NCBI GenBank assembly: GCA_903951425.1
Contig: CAJBBX010000086.1
Span: 1-64,000 of the forward strand
Reading direction: 5' to 3'
Source of the DNA: an uncultured Chthonomonas sp.
Lineage (GTDB): Bacteria > Armatimonadota > Chthonomonadetes > Chthonomonadales > CAJBBX01
Length of the DNA: 64,000 nucleotides
Numbering within the stretch: position 1 is the first letter of the stretch; the number at the start of each line of letters is the position of its first letter. Positions 33,682 through 41,625 of the stretch are shown here, piece after piece. A program made the position numbers and the translations under genes. Below the pieces are notes generated by a model. The model was not told the origin of the DNA. It did not search any database and saw only the letters and a list, made by a program, of their open reading frames with translations.

Positions 33682-34340
33682 CTATGATCGTCTACTGGTT
33701 CCCCTGCCGGGCGCGGCGGGATGTGTGCGCCTCGATGCGATCTCACGGATAGTCTTGAGTGCCGTCACCATGCTCTCGGTTCGCCGTTGCACGTAGCGAA
33801 GACGGCGATCTCGGTCGAGCATGTATGCGCGCGGTGCAAACGACGGGCGGAGTTCGCTTGCCACAACTCGACTGGTCTCGATAGCGACCTGGTCTACCAC
33901 GGTACCGGGCATGCCTAACGCAGCTCGTGGGTCTAGCTCCTCGGTCATTGGCACGATCCATGCATCGGTAGCTGGCAAATGACGCGCGGAGGCTGCCCAG
34001 TGCTCGATGTCACCGATGTTGCATGAAGTACACGTACCGACGACGAGGATAGCCAAGTGTCGCCCTGGTCGGGGGAGGGTCATCCGATGTCCAGCGTTGG
34101 TGGTTACGTGCAAGGGCGGCATTACAGTGCCCAGTGAGGGGTCGGGTCCTTCTGGCGTTGGTGCTGGATCGCTCTTGGCGGCATCTTGGCGCCGAAGACC
34201 GCCTGCAGGTCGGTGCAACCCCCATTGGCTGTCAGCCACACTCCGGCCACAAGCTCAATGCCCAGTACTGCAAGCATCGCGCCCCGCAGGATAGCACTGC
34301 GTCCCTTCGTGCCTTGGCTCTGATTAACCAGCATTTCCAT
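33682..34340 (-). CDS. Second thioredoxin-fold protein, probably frameshifted
   Basis: From the ATG at 34340 (MEMLVNQSQGTK) a membrane anchor follows (AMLAVLGIELVAGVWLTANG), then GCTDLQAVFGAK. This frame closes at 34124. The sensible continuation (DPSLGTVMPPLHVTTNAG and then HLAILVVGTCTSCNIGDIEH with a CTSC redox centre, and SFAPRAYMLDRDRRLRYVQR) is in another frame, open from 34239. A one-base shift near 34170-34200 would join them into one TlpA/MauD-like protein. Either the gene is broken, the sequence has an error, or these are two overlapping genes. It ends 25 bases before the next thioredoxin-like gene. Confidence 0.55.
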
Positions 34341-34518
34341 TGCCAATCTGCATGGTCTGTACCGTGCTGAGCACACACTCTGACTGCACTGTCAAGCAGA
34401 AGCCATCGTACAGCCAAATGTCCGCGGTGTCAAGCCCAATCCTCAAACTCAGCAGTGGACGTTCGGCGTGGGCTGCACAAGGGAGCGATGCGGCACTCAG
34501 TCCAGGTTGCGCTGACAA
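34324..34518 (-). CDS. Possible small Cys-containing protein, unknown
   Basis: A TTG-started frame of 64 residues (SAASLPCAAHAERPLLSLRI, DGFCLTVQSECVLSTVQ), bounded upstream by a TAA near 34558. It overlaps the start of the frameshifted thioredoxin-like gene by 17 bases, as operon genes do. The N-terminal stretch could be the end of a signal peptide. Nothing else is visible in 34519-34678, where no gene or clear promoter was found. Confidence 0.3.
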   Translation of the reverse strand: MSAQPGLSAASLPCAAHAERPLLSLRIGLDTADIWLYDGFCLTVQSECVLSTVQTMQIGNGNAG

Positions 34519-34678
34519 CAGTGACGAGGTGGGTGCTCTGGCGGTTAGGGCGTCTTACCAGTTGGGGTTCGGTGCGTTGATCTCACGGATCCGCGCCTTC
34601 CAACCGTGGGTAGCGCAGGTCGGTCACCGCTGGGAGGGTATCCTCACGGACAGCGATGCGGGCGAGTGAGGCACGAGC

Positions 34679-35944
34679 ATGGTGAATCGGCGGTCAGCCA
34701 TCAAGGCCATGGTGGCGGCGGCCCTGCCCGCGATGGCGGGCTTCGGCGCTCGTCGCGACGGCAGGATCGTGCTCCGGTTCTGGAACGGGTTCACCGGACC
34801 CGACGGAACCACGACACTGGCCCTCGTGCGGCAGTTCAACCGGGAGAACCCGGACCTCGAACTCCGGATGCAGCGCATCGAGTGGCCCGTCTACTACCGG
34901 AAGCTCTACGTTGCCGGCCTCGGCGGTAGGGCGCCGGAGGTCTTTGTGCTCCACACCGACTCGCTTCGCCGGTTCGCCGAGGCAGGAATGGTGCGGCCCA
35001 TTGACGATCTCGTCGCGTCCGGTTTCCCGGTCTCTGATATCGACCGCAACGTGTGGCAGGCCGCAGGCCTGGGCGGCAAGCAGTACGGGCTGCCCATCGA
35101 CGTCCATCCGCTCTGCCTCTACTACAACCGCCGCCTGCTGCTCGAGGCCGGCGTCGATCGACCTCCCACCGACTTGGCCGGGTTCATGGCCGTCGCGCGT
35201 CGCGTCACGCGGCCCTCGCGGGATCCCGAGCAGCTGCGATGGGGCTTCAGCATCTCCAACCCGTCGCCCACGGCCTACTCCATCATGCGGCAGTTCGGGG
35301 GTCGGGTCTTCACCCCGGACGCCTCACACTGTACGCTCGCTTCGCCGGCCAATGTGGCGGCCCTGCAGCTTCTGGCGGACCTGGTCCACAGGGAGCGCGT
35401 CGCCGCTCCGTTCATGGACTTCGACCCCTGGGTGGGGTTCAGGCAGGGCAGGGTCGGCATGACCTGGAACGGCATCTACATGCTCCCTGACCTGCAGAAG
35501 CAGCGGGACCTCGACTTCGCCGCCGCGCCGGTGCCGCGCCTGGGCAAGCAGCCCGCCGTCTGGGGGAACACGCACAACTTCTGCCTGAAGGCGGGCCTGG
35601 AGCCGCGTGTGGCCGACGCCGCCTGGCGGTTTCCCCGGTTCTACTCCGACCACGCCCTGGACTGGGCCCAGGCCGGCCAGGTGCCCGCCCGCAGAAGCCT
35701 GCGGGCCTCGCGGCGGTTCGCCGGCATGGCAGCGCAACGCCACTGCGCAGCCGAGATCCCCTATATCGCCTACATGCCCCAGATACCGTTCCTCTTCGAG
35801 TTCCAAACGGAGTTCGACCTGGCGGTGGAGCGCGCCCTACGAGGCACCGCGAGCGCCGCCGAGGCCCTCAGGGCAGCGGAGGACAACGTCAACAAGATAA
35901 TCGCGCGCCGCATCGCTGAGGGCGCGGACGGGCCGGGCCGATGA
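34679..35944 (+). CDS. ABC transporter sugar-binding protein
   Basis: 421 residues of the extracellular solute-binding family 1 type. The N-terminus NRRSAIKAMVAAALPAMAG is a twin-arginine-like signal. Family features: IVLRFWNGFTGPDG, LVRQFNRENPDLEL, APEVFVLHTDSLRRFAEAG, GLPIDVHPLCLYYNRRLLLE and MTWNGIYMLPDL. It captures an oligosaccharide or sugar outside the membrane and delivers it to the two permeases encoded next. The stop overlaps the next ATG (ATGA). No ATPase gene follows, so a shared MsmK-like ATPase elsewhere is expected. Confidence 0.92.
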   Translation: MVNRRSAIKAMVAAALPAMAGFGARRDGRIVLRFWNGFTGPDGTTTLALVRQFNRENPDLELRMQRIEWPVYYRKLYVAGLGGRAPEVFVLHTDSLRRFAEAGMVRPIDDLVASGFPVSDIDRNVWQAAGLGGKQYGLPIDVHPLCLYYNRRLLLEAGVDRPPTDLAGFMAVARRVTRPSRDPEQLRWGFSISNPSPTAYSIMRQFGGRVFTPDASHCTLASPANVAALQLLADLVHRERVAAPFMDFDPWVGFRQGRVGMTWNGIYMLPDLQKQRDLDFAAAPVPRLGKQPAVWGNTHNFCLKAGLEPRVADAAWRFPRFYSDHALDWAQAGQVPARRSLRASRRFAGMAAQRHCAAEIPYIAYMPQIPFLFEFQTEFDLAVERALRGTASAAEALRAAEDNVNKIIARRIAEGADGPGR

Positions 35945-36813
35945 CCGGGCGGCGCCGACGCGACTGGCTGGGCTACCTGTTCGTAGCGCCTTACCTGCTT
36001 CTGTTCGGGGCGTTCCTGGTGGGGCCCCTGCTCTATGGCCTGCGCCTCAGCCTGTTCCGCTGGGAGATGCTCAGCCCGGCGCCACCGGCGTACATCGGCC
36101 TGGGCAACTACCGCGAGGCGCTGGCCGACCCCTACTTCCGGCAGGCGTTCTGGGCCACTCTCCGCATGGTGGTCTGGGTCACGCCTTGTACGGTGGGGCT
36201 CGCGCTGGCCGTAGCTCTGGGGCTGCACGCGCTTGCAGGGCGTCGGCAGGGGCTCTATCGGGCCGCCTACTTCCTGCCGACCATGCTCACAATCAGCGTG
36301 GTGGGCATTCTCTGGCGCTGGTTCTACCACCCCGACATGGGGCTCTTCAACGCCGGTCTGCAGGCCGCGTTCGGCCTGAAGGCGCCGTGGTTCTCCGACG
36401 CCGGCTGGGCCACGGCCGCCGTCGTCATCATGACGGTCTGGTGGACCATGGGCGGTCCGATGGTTATCCTGCTGGCCGGTCTCCAGGGCGTCCCTGTGCA
36501 GTACGACGAAGCCGCCAGGCTGGACGGCGCGGGGCCGTGGCAGCGCCTCTGGCACGTGACTCTCCCCATACTGCGGCCCGTGTTGCTGTTCGCTGTTACG
36601 CTCAATACGATCGGCGCCTTCCAGATCTTCGGCCAGACCTACCTGGTCACGCGAGGTGGTCCGGAGGGCGCCACCCGGACGCTCGTGCATCTCATCTACG
36701 ACACGGCCTTCCAGCACTACCGCCTTGGCTACGCCGCGGCGATCAGTTGGCTCATGTTCCTGCTGATTGGCGCCTTCGCCCTCCTGCAGTTCAGGCTGCT
36801 GCGCGACCGATGA
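35941..36813 (+). CDS. Sugar ABC transporter permease (MalF/UgpA type)
   Basis: 290 residues, six membrane helices. The EAA loop that docks the ATPase is YDEAARLDGAGPWQRLWHVT. The start WLGYLFVAPYLLLFGAFLVG and SVVGILWRWFYHPDMGLFN are characteristic of MalF-like permeases. It overlaps genes on both sides by four bases. Confidence 0.92.
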   Translation: MTGRRRRDWLGYLFVAPYLLLFGAFLVGPLLYGLRLSLFRWEMLSPAPPAYIGLGNYREALADPYFRQAFWATLRMVVWVTPCTVGLALAVALGLHALAGRRQGLYRAAYFLPTMLTISVVGILWRWFYHPDMGLFNAGLQAAFGLKAPWFSDAGWATAAVVIMTVWWTMGGPMVILLAGLQGVPVQYDEAARLDGAGPWQRLWHVTLPILRPVLLFAVTLNTIGAFQIFGQTYLVTRGGPEGATRTLVHLIYDTAFQHYRLGYAAAISWLMFLLIGAFALLQFRLLRDR

Positions 36814-37637
36814 ACGCACCGCGCCGTACCGGCCTGCTGGAGGCGACGATGCTGCTGGGTGGGCTGCTCTTCCTTGCGCCGATCGTAGTGATCCTCCTCA
36901 CCGCCCTGAAGCCGGACAGCGAGGTCGTCCACTTCGGCTCCCTCCTGCCGCGTCACGCGACGCTCGCCAACTTCGCCAGGGTGCTGGGCACGCCCGAGGA
37001 GTTCCCCATCCTGCGGTGGTTCGGCAACAGCCTGCTGGTCTCGGGTGCAACGGCCCTGCTGGTCGTGACCGTCGATGCGCTCGCCGCCTACGGGCTGGCC
37101 CGCCTCAATCTGCCGGGCAAGCGCTGGGTCTTCGCGCTTATCGTGGCGACCCTCATGGTGCCGGGGCAGGTCCTGCTCACGCCGGTCTACCTGATGCTCT
37201 CCAGGTTAGGCTGGCTCGACACCTACCAGGCCCTGATCGTGCCTGCGGGCGCAGGCGCGTTCGGTGTCTTCATGCTTCACCAGTTCTTCCAGGCCATCCC
37301 TCGGGATATTGAGGAAGCGGCCATGATCGACGGCTGTTCACGCCTCAGGATCTTCCTCCAGATTGTCCTCCCCCTGTCGCGCCCCGCGCTGGCGACGCTG
37401 GGCATCTTCACGTTCGTGGGCTCGTGGAACGACTTCCTGGGTCCGCTTATCTTCCTCGACTCGGCAGAGAAGTACACGCTGCCTGTCGGCGTCGCCATCT
37501 TCCAGAGCTCGTACTACACCGAGTACGGGCTGACGCTGGCGGCGGGCGTAATCTGCACACTACCGATCCTGCTGGTGTTCCTGGCCTTCCAGCGCCACAT
37601 CATTGAGGGCATTGCCATGTCCGGGCTCAAGGACTGA
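36810..37637 (+). CDS. Sugar ABC transporter permease (MalG/UgpE type)
   Basis: 275 residues, six helices. The EAA loop reads IEEAAMIDGCSRLRIFLQIV. ALKPDSEVVHFG, RWFGNSLLVSGATALLVV and GSWNDFLGPLIFL are the usual MalG landmarks. It completes the membrane pore with the preceding permease. Confidence 0.92.
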   Translation: MNAPRRTGLLEATMLLGGLLFLAPIVVILLTALKPDSEVVHFGSLLPRHATLANFARVLGTPEEFPILRWFGNSLLVSGATALLVVTVDALAAYGLARLNLPGKRWVFALIVATLMVPGQVLLTPVYLMLSRLGWLDTYQALIVPAGAGAFGVFMLHQFFQAIPRDIEEAAMIDGCSRLRIFLQIVLPLSRPALATLGIFTFVGSWNDFLGPLIFLDSAEKYTLPVGVAIFQSSYYTEYGLTLAAGVICTLPILLVFLAFQRHIIEGIAMSGLKD

Positions 37638-37674
37638 CAACGCCCGCGGCCACCGCGAGAGGAGACGCGAAGCG

Positions 37675-38841
37675 ATGAAACCGAAGGGTTCGGATGGCGG
37701 GCGCGCCGCGAGCCCGCCAACGCGCCGGGACCTGCTGCAGGCCTCCGCGGGAGTGCTCCTGATCGGCGGATTGCCGGCCGAGAACCAGCCGAAGGCCATC
37801 ACGTGGTCAGGCGAGGTTCGGCCTGGGCCGGGGCCCAAGGGCGCCGCGATCCTGCCGGACGGGTCGATTCTCTGTGCGCGCAGCGTGGCGGCGGCGGACT
37901 CCGTCTTTGTCGAGTGCATGCGTAGCGCGGATAGGGCCCGCACCTGGAGCAAGGTCGGTGTCATCGTGACGAGGCCGCCGGGAGCCGACCTGGGCGACGG
38001 ATGCCTGCTCCGCGCGCGCGACGGTCGGGTCCTGTACACCTATCGGGACAATCGGGGCAGCGGCGAGGCCGCCGAGTACGCTATCCGCGTCGCCGTCAGC
38101 GCCGACGGCGGGGCGACATGGGCGCCGCACTCCACCGTCGCCTCCGGCTCCGGCGCGACCGGCGGCCTCTGGTCGTCGTTTCTTCTGGAGACGCGGACCG
38201 GCCTGCAGTGCATCTACGACGACGAGCGGACGCCGTGGCAGGCCGGCCTGGCCAGACACCAGTGGCTCACGATGCGCACCTGGGACGCCGCGGCCAAGTC
38301 GTGGGTGCAGCCCGTGACGGTGAGCCGGGCGCACGACCCCGCGCACCTGAGCCGCGACGGCATGCCCGCCATCGTCGAGTGGTCCGACGGGCGCCTCCTC
38401 TGCGTTCTCGAGACCGTTGATGTGCGGCCGCCACACTGCGGCGTGGTGATGGCGGTCACCTCCGACGACGGCGGCAAGACGTGGAGCTGGCGGGACAAGG
38501 AGCGGAGCCTGGTGTACCAGCCCGCAGATACCCGCTTCGGCGCCTTTTCCCCGTGGCTGGTGCGCGTCGGACCCAGCCGTTTGGTCTGCGTGATCGGTCT
38601 CAACGAGGGGCGCGACAAGCCGATCGCCCCCGGCACGCCGCCGGGCGACCTCGGGCTGGACATGGCCTGCGTGGAGAGCGACGACCGCGGCCGGACGTGG
38701 AGCAAGCCGAAGGTGGTGTACGCCGGAACTCACCGGAACGCGCTGCCGGGCGTGTTTGCGCTTCCCGGCGGCGAGGGCGTCGTGGTCTGCCACTGGGTCG
38801 ACGTGGACCGGGGCTACCTGACCTGCGAGGGGCGCTTGTAG
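37675..38841 (+). CDS. Sialidase-like BNR-repeat protein, Tat-exported
   Basis: 388 residues from the ATG at 37675, with AGAGGAG as ribosome binding site. The twin-arginine signal is TRRDLLQASAGVLLIGG. The six-bladed propeller of exo-sialidases shows its Asp boxes: SADGGATWAP, SDDGGKTWSW, SDDRGRTWSK. Sialidase catalytic Arg and Tyr residues cannot be assigned with certainty, so the substrate need not be sialic acid. It follows the ABC importer by 37 bases, suggesting that it frees the sugar that the importer takes up. Degenerate copies of its 3' end are found at 39957-40070 and 41731-41868. Confidence 0.82.
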   Translation: MKPKGSDGGRAASPPTRRDLLQASAGVLLIGGLPAENQPKAITWSGEVRPGPGPKGAAILPDGSILCARSVAAADSVFVECMRSADRARTWSKVGVIVTRPPGADLGDGCLLRARDGRVLYTYRDNRGSGEAAEYAIRVAVSADGGATWAPHSTVASGSGATGGLWSSFLLETRTGLQCIYDDERTPWQAGLARHQWLTMRTWDAAAKSWVQPVTVSRAHDPAHLSRDGMPAIVEWSDGRLLCVLETVDVRPPHCGVVMAVTSDDGGKTWSWRDKERSLVYQPADTRFGAFSPWLVRVGPSRLVCVIGLNEGRDKPIAPGTPPGDLGLDMACVESDDRGRTWSKPKVVYAGTHRNALPGVFALPGGEGVVVCHWVDVDRGYLTCEGRL

Positions 38842-38892
38842 GTGGTCGGTGCAGGGCCTGCGCAGCAAGCCGGCCGGCGGCGGCGAGATCGC

Positions 38893-38921
38893 TTGACGGC
38901 GCCGATCGGGCGCGGTATGAT
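38893..38921 (+). promoter_or_regulatory. Near-consensus promoter of module 1
   Basis: TTGACG, 17 bases, TATGAT. It is embedded in GGCGGCGGCGAGATCGCTTGAC, a sequence repeated before the promoter at 40224. The ATG at 38997 follows after 75 bases. Confidence 0.75.
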
Positions 38922-38996
38922 GTTCGACACAGCCGAACAAGGCTGGGAGGGTACTGCTAGGCGGCCGGAAGAGAAGGGGCAGCGCCAGGAGAACGA

Positions 38997-39269
38997 ATGC
39001 CATTACCAGAGGACTATCAGACCAAACTGCTTGCGGCTCTCCAGCAGAAAGGTGTGAACCCGATCTGCGAGGTGTGCACGCACAACGACTGGGCGGTGGT
39101 TGAGCAAGCAATCTCCGTCCAAATCACAGACCTGTCAGGCTCTTTCAGGCTTCCCCCTCCCCAGATTCCCTCGGCAGGCCTCGTCTGCAACAACTGCGGC
39201 AACATCCGTCTGTTCGCGCTCGGCGCTCTCGGGCTGTTGCCGGAAGCCGACGAGGAGAAGAGGGGATGA
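38997..39269 (+). CDS. Small zinc-ribbon-like protein
   Basis: 90 residues, ribosome binding site AGGAG at 38987-38991. Two Cys pairs, NPICEVCTHNDW and GLVCNNCGNIRLFALGALGL, frame a beta-rich middle, as in a split zinc ribbon. I recall similar small proteins as cargo genes but no function. Its stop overlaps the ATG of the next gene (ATGA), so both products probably act together. Confidence 0.7.
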   Translation: MPLPEDYQTKLLAALQQKGVNPICEVCTHNDWAVVEQAISVQITDLSGSFRLPPPQIPSAGLVCNNCGNIRLFALGALGLLPEADEEKRG

Positions 39270-39721
39270 CGGCTGGATCGCCGACGGGTGGGCGGCAGTA
39301 CATCCACTACAATCCTGATCGCACGGATTACTCCGTGAGCACCGATGAGTTGACAAGGCTGGAATCCGCAGGGTCCAACCTGTGGAAGGACGTCTGTCTC
39401 GTATCAGGCCCCTTAGGATTATCCTGTCTTATCAACGCGCTCGCGGCGACTAAGGACCCGTTTAAACTCACAATCAGTCTTTTTCTCAACTACTTGTTTG
39501 GTGTGCTGGGCATCATACTCGCAGTTGTATTCGCCGTCGCGTGGCATAAAAGCCATAAAACGTTTTCCCAACTCATATCGGACATCAAACAGAAGCCAAA
39601 GATACAGATCGATTTTCCGGGAACCGTTGACGTTGGCCCCATGGTGGGAGCCACCATAATACGGGAGCCCGCAGGTTCGAGCGAATCCCAAGGCAGCAGC
39701 GGTTTGCTGGCTGGCGAATAG
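39266..39721 (+). CDS. Small two-helix membrane protein
   Basis: 151 residues. A polar N-terminus (RQYIHYNPDRTDYSVS) is followed by two membrane helices (LVSGPLGLSCLINALAA and LTISLFLNYLFGVLGIILAV), then a basic segment (KSHKTFSQLISDIKQKPK) and a beta-like end. The DNA is clearly more AT-rich than its surroundings, a sign of foreign origin. It is coupled to the zinc-ribbon gene. The function is unknown. Confidence 0.7.
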   Translation: MTAGSPTGGRQYIHYNPDRTDYSVSTDELTRLESAGSNLWKDVCLVSGPLGLSCLINALAATKDPFKLTISLFLNYLFGVLGIILAVVFAVAWHKSHKTFSQLISDIKQKPKIQIDFPGTVDVGPMVGATIIREPAGSSESQGSSGLLAGE

Positions 39722-39726
39722 CAGCG

Positions 39727-39811
39727 TGAACCTGACGAGCCAACCTGTCACGGCCCGTGCGTGTGCACTGGGCGCGCCAAACCGGCTCGCCGGTTGCGCT
39801 CAGCGTTAGGC
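39727..39811. other. attC-like recombination site, degenerate
   Basis: It begins 6 bases after the stop of the membrane protein gene and ends CTCAGCGTTAGGC, with the integron core triplet in GTTAGGC (39805-39811). The left part AACCTGACGAGCCAACC is an imperfect complement of GGTTGCGCTCAGCGTT. An inner hairpin AACCGG/CCGGTT lies at about 39780-39795. Length (85) and position fit an attC, but the left core is poor. No integrase gene is in the window. Confidence 0.45.
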
Positions 39812-39818
39812 GGCACGG

Positions 39819-40070
39819 GGCGCCTCGACCAGAGGCTCCGGCTATCCTATGACCACGAGCCGCGAGGCCGAGCCTTGGTCGCCCGGATCTCATCGTCCGC
39901 AATCCCTCGCCCATAGAGCCAGACGCCGCGCAAACCACCAAGGCACGCCTCCCCGAGACCTCGGGCCTGATGTGGCCTGCATCTTCGCCCTCCCCGGCGG
40001 CGACGGCGTCGCGGTCTGCCACTGGGTCGACGTGGACCGGGGCTACTTGGCCTGTGATGGGCGGTTGTAA
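39819..40070. pseudogene. Composite gene-end remnant (LamG tail minus strand, sialidase tail plus strand)
   Basis: On the minus strand 39847-39935 encodes GLRGVWLYGRGIADDEIRA, the end of a concanavalin/LamG domain. On the plus strand 39957-40070 is a copy of the last codons of the sialidase-like gene (HWVDVDRGYLACDGRL and stop), with an internal deletion. The same composite recurs at 41626-41868. The rest of 40071-40223 shows no gene; it contains a GCCTAAC at 40176-40182 and repeats the GGCGGCGGCGAGATCGCTTGAC motif ahead of the next promoter. Confidence 0.65.
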
Positions 40071-40223
40071 CTGGGGTCGGGGCGGGGCCTGCGCCTGTAA
40101 CCTTGCGGGCCGGGCCATGATGCCACCCGCCTTGAGGCCAAGCAGCGAGGCGACGTGCTTCGCGATGCTGCTGTTGCCTAACAGTCTGTCGCGCTCGCGC
40201 ACGGTCGGCGGCGGCGAGATCGC

Positions 40224-40252
40224 TTGACCGCGCCACCTGATCGTGCTACGAT
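40224..40252 (+). promoter_or_regulatory. Near-consensus promoter of module 2
   Basis: TTGACC, 17 bases, TACGAT. It shares its upstream 20 or so bases with the promoter at 38893. The ATG at 40315 follows after 62 bases. Confidence 0.75.
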
Positions 40253-40314
40253 GTGGGTCAAAGTGGCAGACGGTTGCCAAGGTGCTGCTAGGCCGCCAAC
40301 AGGGAAAGAACGCA

Positions 40315-41466
40315 ATGGACAACCCTTTCGACCTCTCCGAGTTCGAGAACGCGCGACATGGGCCTCACTGGCACTCCGAGGTGGCCGATGGCAAGGCCCA
40401 TGCATGGTCACTGATCGCCGCCTATGCTGAGGGTTTCTGCTACAACTACGAGTACCTCGTTCGGTTCTTTGCCGAGCGGAATTCGACATGCGGCTGGGGT
40501 AGCGACCCGAACTATTTCTCGCCCTGTCCTATACCGACCGCGCTTGAGTTTCTCGAACTCCTTGAATTCCGAGAGCGCGAGTTCGAACGCGCGTTGGACC
40601 ATCCCGGCGTCGAATGGAACTGGCCGACAGATTGGGGTCAAGTGTCCTGGGGGCGGCCTGTGGTTGCTGGGGGACCGGTGGTCGCTGGGGTGCCGTCTGT
40701 CGATCGGGCAGCTCTGTGCGGTCTCCGGCTGCAGGAGACGCAAAGAGCCATCGCCGTCCATAAGGCCCTCCTCGGGCACAGATCCCCCATACGGTGGGGT
40801 CACGGCCTAGCCGATCAGTACGTGGCCGTACTCTTCAAGATATTCTTCAGCCACAGGCCGCTGTTCAGTGACGGCAACCAGGGCTACGAGTATTCGGTTC
40901 GAGCCGCAGTTCGTTGTTCTCCTATCCTTGCCTCTTACGATCCTCCGGATGTCAGCCGTGGCGACGATCATCACTGGGATACCTGTCGGCTTCTTGGCTT
41001 ATACCGCGGCTACGTTCCAAGCTACGACCCTTGGCAGTTTCCTAGGCCTGAAGTGCCGGAAATCGTGATTCTAGAGCGCGGTCTCAACCGGTGCTCGGTC
41101 GCTACGAGGATCCCTCGGCAGGTGCTGGAGAGGATCGTTCTAGCTCATGAGCTCTCTCACTGGATGGTCCATCTATGCCCAGACAGAGCCGGCAACACAT
41201 GGGAGCGCACGGCATTCGATGCGACCGCGTCTGATGTACACGAGGGCTGGGCTCAGTTGCTTACAAGTTGGGTGCTTACCGACGTGCGCGATGCTGAGGC
41301 GCTCGCCGCCTTCAACCACCTCGCAAGGCGCCAATCGCCGGTGTACGACCCATTTGCGAAGTTGCCAGCCGCTGGTGCTGACCGTGCATCCATGCTGGGG
41401 GCACTGCCGTCAATCCGTAGTCAATCCAGAGGTGCTACGATGGCCGACTGGCTGGCAGCGTTGTGA
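40315..41466 (+). CDS. Zincin-like protein with HELSH motif
   Basis: 383 residues from the ATG at 40315. The motif IVLAHELSHWMVHL is an HExxH zinc site with an unusual Trp, and DVHEGWAQLLTSW about 30 residues later offers the third ligand Glu. The N-terminal half is Trp/Tyr-rich and not recognised. There is no signal peptide, so it would act in the cytosol. The stop is only three bases before an attC-like left end. It looks like gene-cassette cargo carrying its own promoter. A protease role is inferred from the motif alone. Confidence 0.65.
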   Translation: MDNPFDLSEFENARHGPHWHSEVADGKAHAWSLIAAYAEGFCYNYEYLVRFFAERNSTCGWGSDPNYFSPCPIPTALEFLELLEFREREFERALDHPGVEWNWPTDWGQVSWGRPVVAGGPVVAGVPSVDRAALCGLRLQETQRAIAVHKALLGHRSPIRWGHGLADQYVAVLFKIFFSHRPLFSDGNQGYEYSVRAAVRCSPILASYDPPDVSRGDDHHWDTCRLLGLYRGYVPSYDPWQFPRPEVPEIVILERGLNRCSVATRIPRQVLERIVLAHELSHWMVHLCPDRAGNTWERTAFDATASDVHEGWAQLLTSWVLTDVRDAEALAAFNHLARRQSPVYDPFAKLPAAGADRASMLGALPSIRSQSRGATMADWLAAL

Positions 41467-41469
41467 GCG

Positions 41470-41520
41470 GCCTAACAAGGCGATGCACTTGACGGCGCTG
41501 TGCGCCGCCGGTGAGCCCTG
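41470..41520. other. attC-like left half-site
   Basis: GCCTAACAAGGCGATGCACT follows the stop codon by three bases, then comes an inner hairpin CGGCGC TGT GCGCCG. This is the arrangement of the 5' half of an integron attC. A matching GTTRRRY right end was not found in the next 300 bases. Together with GTTAGGC at 39805-39811 it brackets the zincin module as inverted core sequences. Confidence 0.45.
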
Positions 41521-41625
41521 CCGCCTGTCGCCCCACACGACCAGCTATCCACCCCCGCGCCCCAGGGTCATCGTGGCCCAGCTTGCCCGGCGCCCACCCG
41601 CCCACCCGCCGACCGGCCACTTCCT

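Noticed and set aside
37675-38841. Firm assignment as a true sialidase
   Set aside because: Asp boxes show the propeller, but the Arg triad, Tyr and Glu of sialidases could not be placed confidently.
39727-41520. Functional integron
   Set aside because: No integrase gene or primary recombination platform is visible and the attC-like sites are incomplete, so only a remnant or look-alike is claimed.
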